Below are positions 22,948 through 35,505 of a stretch of DNA of 64,000 nt, piece after piece. The notes below the pieces were generated by a model. The model did no database searches and was not told the origin of the DNA. It saw only the letters and a program-made list of their open reading frames with translations. A program made the translations under genes and the position numbers. The stretch covers positions 17,317,989-17,381,988 of the forward strand of contig CM073537.1 in assembly GCA_037074615.1 (NCBI GenBank). The letters are read 5' to 3'. Numbering within the stretch: position 1 is the stretch's first letter; each line of letters starts with the position of its first letter. The DNA comes from Leucaena leucocephala (taxonomy: Eukaryota; Streptophyta; Magnoliopsida; Fabales; Fabaceae).

Positions 22948-23844
22948 ATGGCTGATGTAAGTAACAAAATAGTCTTAGATGACAGCATTAACTATGCTGA
23001 TTGGAGAAATGATATTTTGCTGCAGCTTGGTTTCTTGGACTTGGATTATGCCTTGAGGTATGAAAAACCTCTGAGACCTGATGATGCCTCCGATAATAGA
23101 GAGGCAAAGGAAATGTATAATATGTGGGAGCAGAGTAACCGCTTATCTCTTCTACTTATACAACAAAGGATTACCAGAAGCATTAGGAGAGCAATCCCTA
23201 AGTGCGACATAGCTAAAGGGTACTTGGAAGCCTTAGATAAACAATTCAAGCTGACAGACAAGCAGGTGGGTGGTGCCATCGTGTCTAAATTATGTGCTAA
23301 GAGGCTTACAGGTATTGACGGTGTGAGGCAACATGTAATAGAGATGAGAGGTATGCTTTCATCGTGTGTTACTTTTAAGTCTAACTTTTCTAGCGTTAAT
23401 GATGACACTTGGTGGATTGATACTGGTTTGATGATCCACATTTCGACTACTACGCATGGCTTTCTATCAAGCAGGCCTCCACATCCCAATGAGAAAACTG
23501 TCCTTTCAGGCAGTGGAAGAGGAGATACTGTGAAAGCAGTTAGAACTTTTCGCATAACCTTTTCAAATAATCATGTTTTAAAACTTTATGATATATTTTA
23601 TGTTCCCTCTTACAAAAGAAATTTGATTTCTATGTCAAAACTTATTCCATTTGATTATCATTTAGTTCTTTCTAAAAAATTTATGACTTTGAAAAATGAT
23701 TCTGTTTTGATTATGAATTTAGTTACGATTGATGGCTTATTTAAAATTATTTCTGATTCGCCTCAATCTTTTTCTGTTTCGCATGGTACTAAGAGAAGTG
23801 TCATTGATGAGAATTCTTATAGCTTGTGGCATAGGAGATTGTGA
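22948..23844 (+). pseudogene. Copia-1 gag fused to protease by internal deletion
   Basis: The start chosen is the ATG at 22948 (MADVSNKIVLDDSINYADW), the usual gag opening; the frame upstream to 22864 is leader. Residues 1 to about 150 are capsid-like gag (a WEQSNRLSLLLIQQ segment and a GGAIVSKLCAKRL segment). The nucleocapsid CCHC zinc knuckle is missing: gag jumps at about residue 158 into the aspartic protease start DDTWWIDTG. The catalytic DTG is present (DTG at about 23418-23426). The frame ends at a TGA after SLWHRR(L), in the GAG-pre-integrase domain. The deletion removes RNA packaging function. Confidence 0.85.
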
Positions 23845-26580
23845 CATATCTCCGTTGACAGAATCAAAAGATTAAACAAAGAAGGAATTCTTCCATCTTT
23901 GAACCATTCAGAATTTGATTCTTGTGTGGACTGCATTAGGAATACGCAGACCAATAAGTCATATAAAGGGGCTAAGAGAAGTTCTGAATTGTTAGAAATT
24001 GTACGCACAGATATTTGTTACTCTGATTTGACTGCGCATGGTCAAAAGTACTTTATCACCTTTATTGACGATTACTCACGATACATGTATGTCTACATGC
24101 TTTATAATAAAAATGAGGCACTAAATACTTTCAAGGAATATAAAACGGAAGTAGAAAAACAGATTGGGAAATCAATCAAGATCGTGAGATCAGACCGTGG
24201 TGGTGAGTATTATGGCAGATGCACTAGTGAAGGATAAGCGCTAGGTCTATTTGTTGATTTTCTTCGAGAGCAAGGTATAGTAGCCTAATATACTATGCCT
24301 GGATCACCTACATGAATGGTGTAGCTGAAAGAAGAAATAGAACCTTGCTAGATATGGTTAGGAGCATGATGAGTAGCTCTAAACTACCATATTCTCTGTG
24401 GAAGGAAGCACTCAAGACAGCCACATACATATTAAACAGGGTTTCAACAAAGACAGTGTCTAAGACACCCTTTAAAATCTGGAAATGATGGAAACCCAGT
24501 TTAAATCATTTCAAGGTATGGGGTTATCCTGCTGAAGTAAGAGTGTACAATCCACAGGAGATGAAGTTGGACTCCAAGACCATTAGAGCTTACTTTGTAG
24601 GCTATGCGAAAAGGTCTAAGAGTTATAAGTTTTATTGTCCTCCACCTTCTAAAAGGTTTGTAGAGTCTAGGAATGCCAAGTTTCTTGAGAATGATATGAT
24701 TAGTGGGAGTGATTATCCACTAGATGATCACATAGAGCAAACCATTGACATCATTCATGAGGGGACGTCAATAGTTAATGATCATCCTACTGTTGGGATT
24801 GACATTGAACGTGATGTAGACCCTGTAGCTCAAGTTGACGATGCTGAATAAGATGGACACATACCAGAAGGTCAACCTATCACACAAGTGGAACCACTAC
24901 AAGATGTGATAGAGGATGTCATTGTTCAGCAATCTGGATCAACCCAAGAGGTTGAATTAAGGAAGTCAACTAGAGAAAGAAGATCGGCATTACCTGATGA
25001 CTATATACTGTATTCTGCTGAAGTTGACTGTGATGTAAATGTTGAGAATGATCCTTTAACGTTCATTCAGGCTATGAAGATTGCGAACTCTATGTTGTGG
25101 CATGATGCTATGATTGATAAAATGAATTCCATGACAAACAATCATGTTTAGGAACTTGTAGAATTGCCTAGTGGGTCTAAGGCCATTGGCTGTAAATGGA
25201 TTTATAAAACCAAGAGAGACTCACAAGGTAACATCGATAGATATAAGGTTAGGTTGGTTGCTAAGGGCTTCACTCAAGTGAAAGGAATCGATTACAATGA
25301 AACTTTTTTTTACCTATATTTAAGAAAGATTCGTTCCGTATCATCATGGCACTAGTTGCCCATTTTGATCTGGAGTTGCATCAAATAGATGTAAAGACTG
25401 CTTTCCTCAATAGTGAATTCGAGGAAGAAGTCTATATGAAACATCTAAGGGATTTGTTGCAAAAGAGAGAATATTTGGTATGCAAGTTGAATAAATCAAT
25501 ATATGGTCTGAAACAGGCTTCACGGCAGTGGTACTTGAAGTTCCATGAAGTGATCAAATCATTTAGTTTTGTTGAGAACATCATGGATGATTGTATATAC
25601 CACAAGGCTAGTGGGAGCATGATTGCATTCTTGATTTTGTATGTGGATGCCATTCTTCTTGCTACTAATGATTTGGGACTGTTGCGTGAGGTGAAACAGT
25701 TTTTGTTTAAGAGTTTTGATATGAAAGACATGGGTGAGGCATCTTATGTCATTGACACAAAGATCCATAGAGATAGAACCCAATGTCTTATAGGCTTATC
25801 TCAAGAGGCTTACATTGTCAAGATCCTTGAACGATTCAAAATACAGAACTATTTATCTAACGTGGCTCCTATTGAAAAGGGAGATAAATTCAGTCTAAAA
25901 CAATGTCCTGAAACTGAGCTTGAAAGGAAACAGATGGAAAGAGTCACATATGCCTCAGCGGTGAAAAGTTTGATATATGCACAGGTTTATCAAGACCTGA
26001 CATCATTTTTGCTGTGGATATGTTGGAAAAATACTAAAGTAATCCTGGGGAAGCACATTAGACCGCTGCAAAGAAGGTGTTTAGGTACCTACAAGGCACT
26101 AAACACTACATGCTCACATATAGGAGAACAAACAATCTGAACATAATTGGATACTCAGATTCAAATTTTGGAGGATGCGTAGACACGAACAAGTCTACAT
26201 CTGGATGCATCTTCCTATTGGCAGAATGAGCTATATTGTGGAGAAGCGTTAAGAAAACTCAAACAGCTCCTTCTACCGGTGATGCTGAGTACATTGCGTG
26301 TTTTAAAGCAAGTTCACAAGCTATTTAGATAAGGAATTTCATTGCTGGGCTTAAGATTGTGGATTCAGTCTCTAAGCCAATCAGAATGTACTGTGATAAC
26401 GCAGCTGCGGTGGCCATAGCGAACAGCAAAAGGAATAAAAGTCGAAGCAAGTTTGTTAAGCTTAAATTCTTTTGCTTGAGAGAAAGAGTTCAGGATGACC
26501 AAGTTTGCATTGAACGCATCAGTACATTGGATATGTTGGGTGATCCTTTGACGAAAGGATTGAAGCAATTTTCTTTGTGA
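23845..26580 (+). pseudogene. Copia-1 pol (integrase, reverse transcriptase, RNase H), broken
   Basis: After the stop at 23842-23844 the frame continues HISVDRIKRLNKEGILP, then the integrase core (IVRTDICYSDLTAHGQKYFI; FIDDYSRYMYVYM; RSDRGGEYYG; a VAERRNRTLLDMV segment about 24320-24355). Reverse transcriptase runs from IGCKWIYKTKRDSQGNIDRY (about 25185) through ELHQIDVKTAFLN (25376-25415) and SIYGLKQASRQWY (25497-25535). The active site reads YVDA instead of YVDD (about 25639-25650). RNase H follows (GYSDSNFGG; CDNAAAVAIANS near 26392). At least six stops or frameshifts occur. No functional product is expected. Confidence 0.88.
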
Positions 26581-26893
26581 CACATGTATCTCATATGGGA
26601 TTTCGTCTAACTTTTGATTAGTGGAGGCATGAGCAATGAAGTTATATTTTATGGTTTATCATTTTAAATTTATGCTTGTATACATTTGTGCTGTTGAAAT
26701 TGATAAACATCGAGACAGGAACCGAATGAACATTGAGGTCATGTATATTGTGATACCCATCAAGTGATGGTGCTACCTGTAATACATGGAAGGTAATACT
26801 TGATCATAGGGGACTTATCGCCATGATTCTTGTAGCATGACATCAGTGTACCTAGACAGGGCAATGACATTGAGTATACGGGCCAAGTGGGAG

Positions 26894-27371
26894 TGTGAGA
26901 TATTTATTATATTATATAACCTATTTAGATATTAATTAGGATAATTAATAAATATTTCTTAGTATGGCCCGTAGTCATTTAGGCCCAGTCCAAGGTGGAT
27001 TAGTGACTCAGTTTATTTAAGATTAATTTCCTGATGGTAGAAATTAACAATCAACAATTCAGTTTATCGTATGACTGTTTTCTGATTTCAGAGCAAGACC
27101 TAATTTCTCAGCTCCCTCTCAAAGGTTCCTCACTGGTGACGGCAGTTCACAAGTTGCCAACACTGTGCCTAATTACTAATTGGAAGAGCCTGTCGATTAT
27201 TTAATATTCCTTTTTTATTCACAGGTGTCTCAGGTTCATTCCAGTTCTTCTCAGATCTAGATCAATAGAGCTAATGGCAAGAGATAATTTTGAGTTTCCG
27301 CTGCATCTTATAAATGTGTATATGATAATCTGGAATGATTATTTGGTATTTGAGATGTTTATTTTCTAACA
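26894..27371 (+). repeat. Copia-1 3' LTR
   Basis: The 478-bp right LTR is preceded by the purine tract AAGTGGGAG (26885-26893). It is followed directly by LINE coding sequence. Confidence 0.93.
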
Positions 27372-27732
27372 TATTTTAGAATTGTGAAGCTACTTGTGGC
27401 GGCTTACTCTGAGATAGAGAGGGAATTTGAAAATTTGGTTTCATAAATCCACTCATCTTACTGCCACGGAGATTATTGGAATTCATGAAGGATTCTTAAG
27501 TTGGAACCATGGCTTCTGTAAAATTGTCATCTACAATGACTATGCAGAAGCTTTGCATCTCATCAACATCGATCATCCTCTCAACGATTGAATCATACAA
27601 ATACACAAACTATTGATGCAGGACTGAATTGTTGGATTTAAACTCATATTAAGAGAAGCTAACTATTGTGTCGATTCCTTTACTTGCCGTGGTCATCAAA
27701 TGGATATTGAAGCTGTCATCATGGATATTTAA
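27372..27732 (+). pseudogene. 3' part of the LINE RNase H frame split by Copia-1
   Basis: Translation continues from the 5' stub: ATCGGLL, then TATEIIGIHEGFLSWNHGF, the central region YAEALHLINIDHPL (usual form SD..EAL.LI) and the end REANYCVDSFTCRGHQ (usual form REAN..AD.LA..GH). This is an RVT_3-type RNase H domain of a plant LINE. It carries stops (for example after HPLND) and an altered catalytic Asp region, so it is a dead relic older than Copia-1. Confidence 0.75.
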
Positions 27733-30700
27733 CCTGTGAAGTACAGAGCCATTATCTTTAAAGATTTCAATCTTACGCTACTATTAGCTAGCTCTACGTG
27801 TTCTATATGGCCTTTTATTATGAAAAAAAAACATGGATATCGACATCAAACCCAGGATTTTACTATACTCTGTGACGTATTGAAATATAAATGTTTTAAA
27901 AGAGTGGGCTGAGAATATGAAGCGAAGGAAGTGGGAAGTGGGAAGTAGAAAGTGAAAGAACGAAGCAGGCCGCCATCAAACATGATTCCCAAAGAGACAA
28001 GTCACCGCTAGCTTTTTGATCAAAAGTTAACGGTCAATATTTCTCATTCATATGTCATTATCATGTGCTCTCTATAATCTATATATCCACATATGCTTTC
28101 ACACTTATTTTCAACATTTTGTTACTCCAACTTTAATCATCCTATGATCTTGTTCATCCATTGAAAATGGTTCACATAGGGACATTATTGATGAAGTGCA
28201 ATATTGGATAAGACAATAATATATATAAGAAAATTTGAAAATAACAACACATAATAAGTTGTTAATAATGGCATCAACCCATTAACAAGCAAAAGAACTT
28301 TGATTTGAATACTTTTCTCTACTATTTTCTTTCACTGTCAAAAAGTGTTGGCACAAAGCATGAGAATATAGAAAAGAAAGAAAGAGGAAATTTAGAAGCT
28401 GAAGCAAACAGAAATTCCTTCTTTGTAACCTAAAAGAAAGGGATAAACAAAAGCAACTATATTAAAGTAATAACCCCACCACCTCATCTGCAATAATGAC
28501 ACAAAGAGTGGCCAGTGGAGCTAGGAGAGTGTTTTAAAAAGGAAAAGCTTTAGGATAATCAGATCCATAATCACCAAAAAAGGATCATTTATCCTTTAGT
28601 TCATTACATTAAATCCCCATGCAAATCTGAGGCTAGACAAGTATTAATACACTAACTACTCTATAATTAATATATATATATATATAAATGCGTTATTATT
28701 AATTAAAGTTTTAGGGTGAGGAATGAATGAATGAATTAATGAATGAATGAGCATTATATTGAAGGATGACAAGAGAAGGAAAAAGTGGGAAAGTAGAATC
28801 TAGTACTATCTCTTGAGAAATGTGATGGGGTTTTGCAGTGACAGAGAGCAAGCTAAGGGAGAAGAGAATCCATATACTGGGGAATAACTTGAAAAGGCGA
28901 GCCATCAGACACAAATAAGAGGGTTTGTGTCAGTTTCATAGGGCATGCGTTCTTCAAACTTCAAAGGACCTTCTTCCTTTTATTTTCATTTAATTTCCTC
29001 CCCAATAATATTATTACATTTTACAACCATTTTAATGCCAAAAAAATTGAAATTCCCACCTTCCTCTCTTGGAATTTTGAGTTTTTATGCGCCTATATAT
29101 ACATTTTGGTCTTTGAACAGCTAATAAAAAAATAAAGATCTAAAGAAGCTTTCTCCTTTAATTTGCAAGGACTTGATATGTTTTTTCACCAATTTTTCTT
29201 TTGATTTGATGCTCAATTGAAGGATTTAATTAAATGCAAATGATATTATAGATGAGGGATTATATTATATATATTACTGAAGAATTTGAGTATAGGGTCC
29301 AAAAAGGTAAAAAGTGAAGAAAAGCTTTTTGACTACAATAGTAGTGTATGTGGACATTGGCACAGCACTACATGCATATCAACTCAACGAACTTTCATTG
29401 TTAATAAAAATTGGTGATTCAACATTCATTTGTGGTTTGGTTGGGGGAATTGGAAGGAGCTTTTGCCTAAAGTTATATAATGCGTACACAAAAAGTGCTG
29501 CAAGCCAATCAGACCCATACTCTCAATAAGCCCTCCCTCTTTATTATTATGCACTTTTTTGATCTTTTTGACTAGACATCCTTGAAGTTTTGCTAATCCT
29601 GGTTTTCTTTCATTTACATATGCTGTTGTTGCAGTTATTTAGATTTCAGAATAACAGTAACTAAACAGCCAACAGTAATAATATCAAAAGCCAAATATAA
29701 AGATTATTGGTCTCATCTCTCTTGTTTGTTTGGTGGCGGTCTCTGTTTTTTCAGATAAAAGGACTACTGCTTCTGCATGGTTTTGTGTCATAAAGCCTCA
29801 TCTGTCACTTTTGCATTACGCATGATTTTGAATATCAGTTATAGATATACGTATACTAACACTTGAATTTAATCAATTTTCTTCTTCATTATTACCCTAT
29901 TATTTTACGAAGCTATCATTTCCTCCATCGTTTGATGATTTAATCATCGTACTATGCTAAATAAAAGTATAATTAGACCAAATGATCTGTTGTTAATCTC
30001 ATTGTCTCAAATGCCTCCGAGGTTATGGTTCTAGTACCTAGATTCCACCCCGCATCATGATCAAGTATAACTTTTATGAAATTTCAAGTATTCATTCATA
30101 TGGAATTCAAGACTCAAAGTTGGTTTTATACCCATTTCGTTCAAACCAAATTTGGGTAGACGTTCGTTTTTCCTTTTTCGAGAATGAATTTAGTGGCATA
30201 AGCTTTGTAATCAACTTCTTGTGGAGGAATACTTCATTATGCGGTATTACAACACTAGGACTTTTCAAGAGGTGTACTTCTATTTTATGTTTTGCTGATG
30301 GATTTTGAACTTTGTGCGTGAGATTCACAATGGTTTTCATCTTGCTGCCGGTTGTAGGCTATTGTGTCCTTCTACTTTTCAAGTTCAAGGTGTTAGGATT
30401 TTAATTTGGTTGTTAGTTAAGATGGTTTTCATCATCTTGTTTTCTCCATAATACAAAACATTAAACAGATTCCGATATGCATGGATCCTAATAATTATAT
30501 CCATGCATTATTATATATTAATTAATGCTCAGTTCGTTTGTCTTTAGTATGATGATAAAATACAAATAAATAAATAAATGATGATGATGATGATATTTTG
30601 TGGGGAAACAGCAAAATTGGATGATGATTTAGAGGGAATGGACAAAAGGGAGAGACAAGAGAGAAGAGACATACATCAAAATGTTGTCAATTATCAGAGC

Positions 30701-32050
30701 ATGAGTGTCCCAGAACGATGGATGTGTATGGGACAGCTTTCAGGCTCCATTTTGTCTCAAATCCTTTCATTCATTATTGCTCTGATCATTTAATTATTCA
30801 TTCCCTCTATCTATGTAATGTACCCTTTGCTTACATATACATATACATCATTTATATTCTTATTCTCTCCTACCTATAACACTGCAATCTCCATTATATA
30901 TATGTGTGTGTATAGAATCTTTCAGAGATTTCATTCTCTCTATTTATGCCCTATCCTAATTTTCTCTTTTGTTCTTCCTCTTATACCCCACTTAATTTCA
31001 TTTCACTGTCCTTTTGGATTGACATGAAATGAAGTCTGAATTCTGAAATAATAATGCATGCCTTTGTGGGACACATACATTGTACCAACAAGAATTCAAA
31101 TTTATAATTTGTTTCTCTCTTAATTAAATACGCGTTTTGATCATTTTCAAATGTGTTAACTAGCTAGGTTTGTCTTTTATGTTGTTTAATCAAACACATA
31201 ATGATAGTTGGATTAAGCAGTGTTTTTAAACTAGCGAAATGATAAACTCACACTAGAAGGGCTATTTATTTATCGCTTAAAATCTATTTTAAAAAAAATC
31301 AGTAAAAATTTTCTATTTAAAAATTCTATAGGTTAAAAATATTTGAGTTCGAATACTTGTACTTTTTATGTGTGAAATTCTTCAGAGCACTAATATTTTT
31401 TTTTTGTGTATAACAATATATCAAATTTTTATAACTAACAATTTTTAAATAAGGACTTTTAATAGATTTTATCACTTAGTTTAAGCCCTCCATTTCATTG
31501 TAACTTGATAAATTAAAGGAATTTATGAGTTCCAAGGGAGAGAAAGATGGAGGGATGATAGGGGCAATGCACTGGCATTATCAGTAAACTATGCGGACAC
31601 AAACGAAAAAGTATTCTGAATTCTGAAGAATGTTTGCTGTCTGCCTTCCATATGAATTCTTCATTCTTTATTGAAACGTCCATTTTCATTCATATTATTC
31701 TGAAGACGACGTTGTACCTTCTTTTGTTCTCTACTCCTAAAATCATCATTGGATCCACACTCATTTTTCTTTCCTACTTTCTGCTTCTTCCTTCATACAC
31801 TTTTTATCCTTCCCTCTATTTGTTTTTGTGCATATCATATATATATATATATATCGTTCTATGTCGATCTTCCTTTCAAGAGCTTCTCACACACACACAC
31901 ACACATGTTCTTTTAGATGTATTAATAAATTGTCATATGTTGTTTCTGTGCTCCGATTATCTACTGTCATATGTTGTTTAGTTATCTGATGCGACTCCTA
32001 GGGGCAATATTGTAATTTTGAGTGAGGGCTTGGAAAGATAAAAAAAATAA
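27733..32050. other. Gene-free DNA
   Basis: I could not support a gene. A minus-strand frame at 28711-28914 begins with a signal-peptide-like stretch (MARLFKLFPSIWILFSLSL), but no downstream exon or promoter could be established. Microsatellites include (TA)n at about 28671-28685, (ATG)n at 30579-30595, (AT)n at about 31839-31854 and (CA)n at about 31889-31904. Confidence 0.4.
32040..32049 (-). terminator. RNA polymerase III T-run terminator
   Basis: The plus strand shows AAAAAAATAA just before the tRNA 3' end, which is TTATTTTTTT on the transcribed sense strand. Four or more T residues end pol III transcription. Confidence 0.7.
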
Positions 32051-32123
32051 TGGAGATGCAGGGGATCGAACCCTGTACCTCTCGCATGCAAAGCGAGCGC
32101 TCTACCATTTGAGCTACATCCCC
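32051..32123 (-). tRNA. tRNA-Ala (anticodon UGC)
   Basis: On the minus strand the 73-base cloverleaf starts GGGGATGTAGCTCAAATGG. The acceptor stem GGGGATG pairs with CATCTCC (one G-U) and the discriminator is A. The D arm is GCTC...GAGC, the anticodon arm is CTCGC-TTTGCAT-GCGAG with TGC in the middle of the loop, and the T arm is CAGGG-TTCGATC-CCCTG. Box A and box B promoters are intact. There is no intron and no encoded CCA, as expected for a nuclear gene. After the gene on its own strand comes TTATTTTTTT, a pol III terminator-type T run at about 32040-32049. Confidence 0.96.
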
Positions 32124-35100
32124 ATTTGTTAAGTCTTTTCTAGATATATTATAACTTACAAAATTGGGTACGACTCCATTGGAAAAAGGATTTTATGTCT
32201 TATTTATTGGGTATGACTTGAGTAATTAAATGGAGCTGAATCTGAATAAAATGCTCTCTTTCTTGGATAATTAAATTTATTGATAAAGACAAAACATGAA
32301 GTTGTATGTGATCATATATATCTTGAGCCATGCATATATCTAGGTATGTGATATAACCGAAAAATTCTCATGGATCTTTCTATTCTTATTCCGGGACACC
32401 ATATATCTTTTGTTCTTTTAAAAACCAAAAAGCATTTATTTATGGCCATACCCATAATTCGTTAATATTATATATATTTATAACTTTAGAGAGAGAAAGG
32501 CAAGTGTTATAGCCAATATATGTGGGTCGTGCATGACATTTTTGTGGGGATTAGCGCACAAAGATGGTGGCAGCAATGATGGGTTTAGGGGTTGTCATCG
32601 TTTTGCATGCAATATAGAAAGATGAGAAAAGAAAGCAAAAGGGATCTAAACAACTCACTTTGGTTTTATATTAACTCTTTTTTCTTTTCTGTTTTTTTCA
32701 TTCTCCCCTCTTTTACTTTCTCTGCTTTACGATCACAACGCTCCCTTTAATCAGTCTCTTAGATTTCAGCAACAAAAGCTTTCCTTCCTCTCTCTTCCTT
32801 TTTATTTGCCCCAACTTTTTTTACTCATATTCATCTGTCTGCCTTGGCTTCTACGGCTAGCTAGCTAATTGTACTATGTTGTATATATGGTTTATACTCT
32901 AGTTGGATTTGATTCTCAAGCATGTGGATGGATTAATTAATAATGTGCCAAACAAATTCAAATTAAGAAAGTGCCATGTCATCTGATAGATATTTATATA
33001 TTAGGTTACAAGACTTATATATATGCAAACCATCAAAAACAGTATAGAAAAAATCAAGGAAGGAACATAATCAATAAAAAATCTTATAATAAATGAGTAA
33101 CTTATAATGATGAGTTCAGATGCAGGAAATAACAATAAGTCTGAGTTATTTATTTGTTATTAGAATTTTTTTGTGATAATTATATTTCTTCCTTAATATT
33201 TTATAGTTATTCTTCCGATATAATATATAGTTAGGTTGAATGATCACATTATGATTTTATCTAACTGAAGAATGAAAGAAGATCTGTGACACAAATTAGT
33301 AATTATGACCTATTTTAGTACTAACAGATTGTTGTGTGCTAGATATAGACAAACATTTTTTGAGGTTTCATGAATGACCTTATGATCAAATAATGATTTA
33401 TATATAGTGACGAGAATCAGCATGCATGTGTGAATCTGTCTTCTGGTCATCATTGTACCACATGACATTGAAAAGCAATACACCGAATTCTTCTGAAAAG
33501 ATATAAGATAATTAAAAGGGGAACTAATATATCTTCAATTGTTCTGATGAATTAAAGAGAGTTAATCTCTTAAACAGAAAATATACAGGGAGTTATATAA
33601 CTTAATAATTTGTTCCCTCATGCATATAGTTTTAGTGATTACAAATCAATTTTGAAAACTAGGGTTTTTGATAGTTCCCTGATTCGCACACTGATGAAAT
33701 CAACTTACATTAATTATATATGTGTGTTAATGATAGTTTTATTTAATAATGTCATATGATGATTCTATTTTAATTTCTTCCTCGCTTAGTCACCATAATT
33801 AGCATTATACCAAAGCAAAATAGGCATATATTTCAGACTCATGAGAAGAACCGTATGAAATAAGCACAGTATAACTAAAGCTCCCAGTCTTAAGGATAAT
33901 TAATAAGCTAGGGTTAGAAAAATGGCGATTTCAGAAGAAACGATAACTTTTTTATGAAAGTGATTTGAACGTAAAACAAACAAGAGAGTGGATCAAAACT
34001 ATAAAAAGAAAAAGAAGATATAAATAGAAAAAGGAGAGAGAGAGAGATCATATCATTCACACACTGATAGGAAAGGAGATGTGTTTCTGGGGTCATTTAT
34101 TGATAAAGTTGCACGCTAGGGCTTCTTTTCAGCTCCCCAAAAATCTCTCTCTTATTCTAACTTTTTTTTTTTTTGAGTCAGGTGTGACTGGGAATTTGGT
34201 GACTTAAAGAGACTAGAGATATGTGAATGAATCAACTCCATCTATCTGTGGGCCTTCCCAGCCACAGATATTGCTGCTTTCTTTCTCCTTTACTTAAATT
34301 AATTAATTACCCTTTTTATTTATATCTATACATCAATGTGGGACCCCCTACCCTACATACATTCCCACCTAGAAGAAAAAGGTTTTTGTGTGACTAGTGC
34401 ATGATCCTCCGTATCTATGTACCTTGAAACCAACCCATCATCATCGTCATCATAATAATAATAATATATTTTCATTTTCATTATTATTATTATTATTATG
34501 GCGTTGCAAATATAGAAATAAAATCATGAGTTTTTTGATACCTTAGCTTTTTAGATCTTCTGCATCATCTCGCCATAGACTCATAAAGGGGATATATCAG
34601 GTTCATCATTTTATGATACAGAATATTAACTCCATCATCATTCACCCTCCAAATTATAAGGGCATCATTAAGTAGCTCTCAGTCTGTGTTGTGAGAGATT
34701 GTGAATTTTATAAACCTATATTTTGTACTTAATTATTAATAATTATGTGCTTAGTACATATGGTTTACAGTTTAATTAATTTAAAAAACTTTTAGAAGAA
34801 TTACCTTCTTACTTTTCATCAGATTTGTTTTTGCTTTCTGATCTTGTCGAGTATGAATTAAAGCACATAATTTGTCTGGTTTTAAATTGACCAAGGTTTT
34901 CAATTGTCTGGTTTGCCAGCAAATAATTTGACTGTTTTGGAATCAGTCTTTCTTTTTAAAATATAAACCTCAAATCTCAGCTGTAACCTAAGGTGATCAC
35001 CTTTGTCCAAAAATTATGTTAGCAAAACAAACGACATACAAATGACTTTCTACATCAGTTTAACCAATAGTAATAACTGCTTTAAGCACCTACAGCACTT

Positions 35101-35474
35101 TAAATACTTGATATAATGAATTATATAAATTTCAATATATGTGCATGAAGCATATATTTTGTCGTTTTATATATGTTGGGTTGTGGAATAAAACGTTGTT
35201 GTGAAATATGCTTGTGAGGAGTTGTGCAGCGTGGGGCTGTTGTGTTTCAGATAAACAAGTGTGTAATTGTAACTTTCCAGCTTTGTTGAAAATGTGTTAG
35301 GGAACAAGCAAACCAAATAATGGCATCTGAATCCAAAGATATATATATCTCTGTAGCGTTCATTTTCATGAAAGAAGAATACTAATAAAACATTCATCCA
35401 TCCATCCATCCATCACAAAAGCGATTCTTTTCTTCTCAGTAGAGAAATCATCATAATCACAATGCTCTCTCTGC

Positions 35475-35505
<31 letters not shown>

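Larger units (their letters stand above)
20440..27371 (+). mobile_element. Copia-1: complete but dead Ty1/copia LTR retrotransposon
   Basis: This 6.93-kb element has 478-bp LTRs at 20440-20917 and 26894-27371, both starting TGTGAGATATT and ending AACA. The flanking pentamers TGTTT (20435-20439) and TATTT (27372-27376) match at four of five positions, as expected for an aged target-site duplication. The order protease, integrase, reverse transcriptase, RNase H places it in the Copia superfamily. The polypurine tract is AAGTGGGAG just before the right LTR. I could not find the usual initiator-methionine tRNA primer site after the left LTR. By eye the LTRs differ at roughly one position in eight to ten, mostly transitions, so it is old. 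Confidence 0.93.

Noticed and set aside
28711..28914. Minus-strand frame with a signal-peptide-like start (MARLFKLFPSIWILFSLSL)
   Set aside because: No mature-peptide motif, clear donor site, second exon or TATA box could be established. It remains a weak candidate for a secreted peptide gene.
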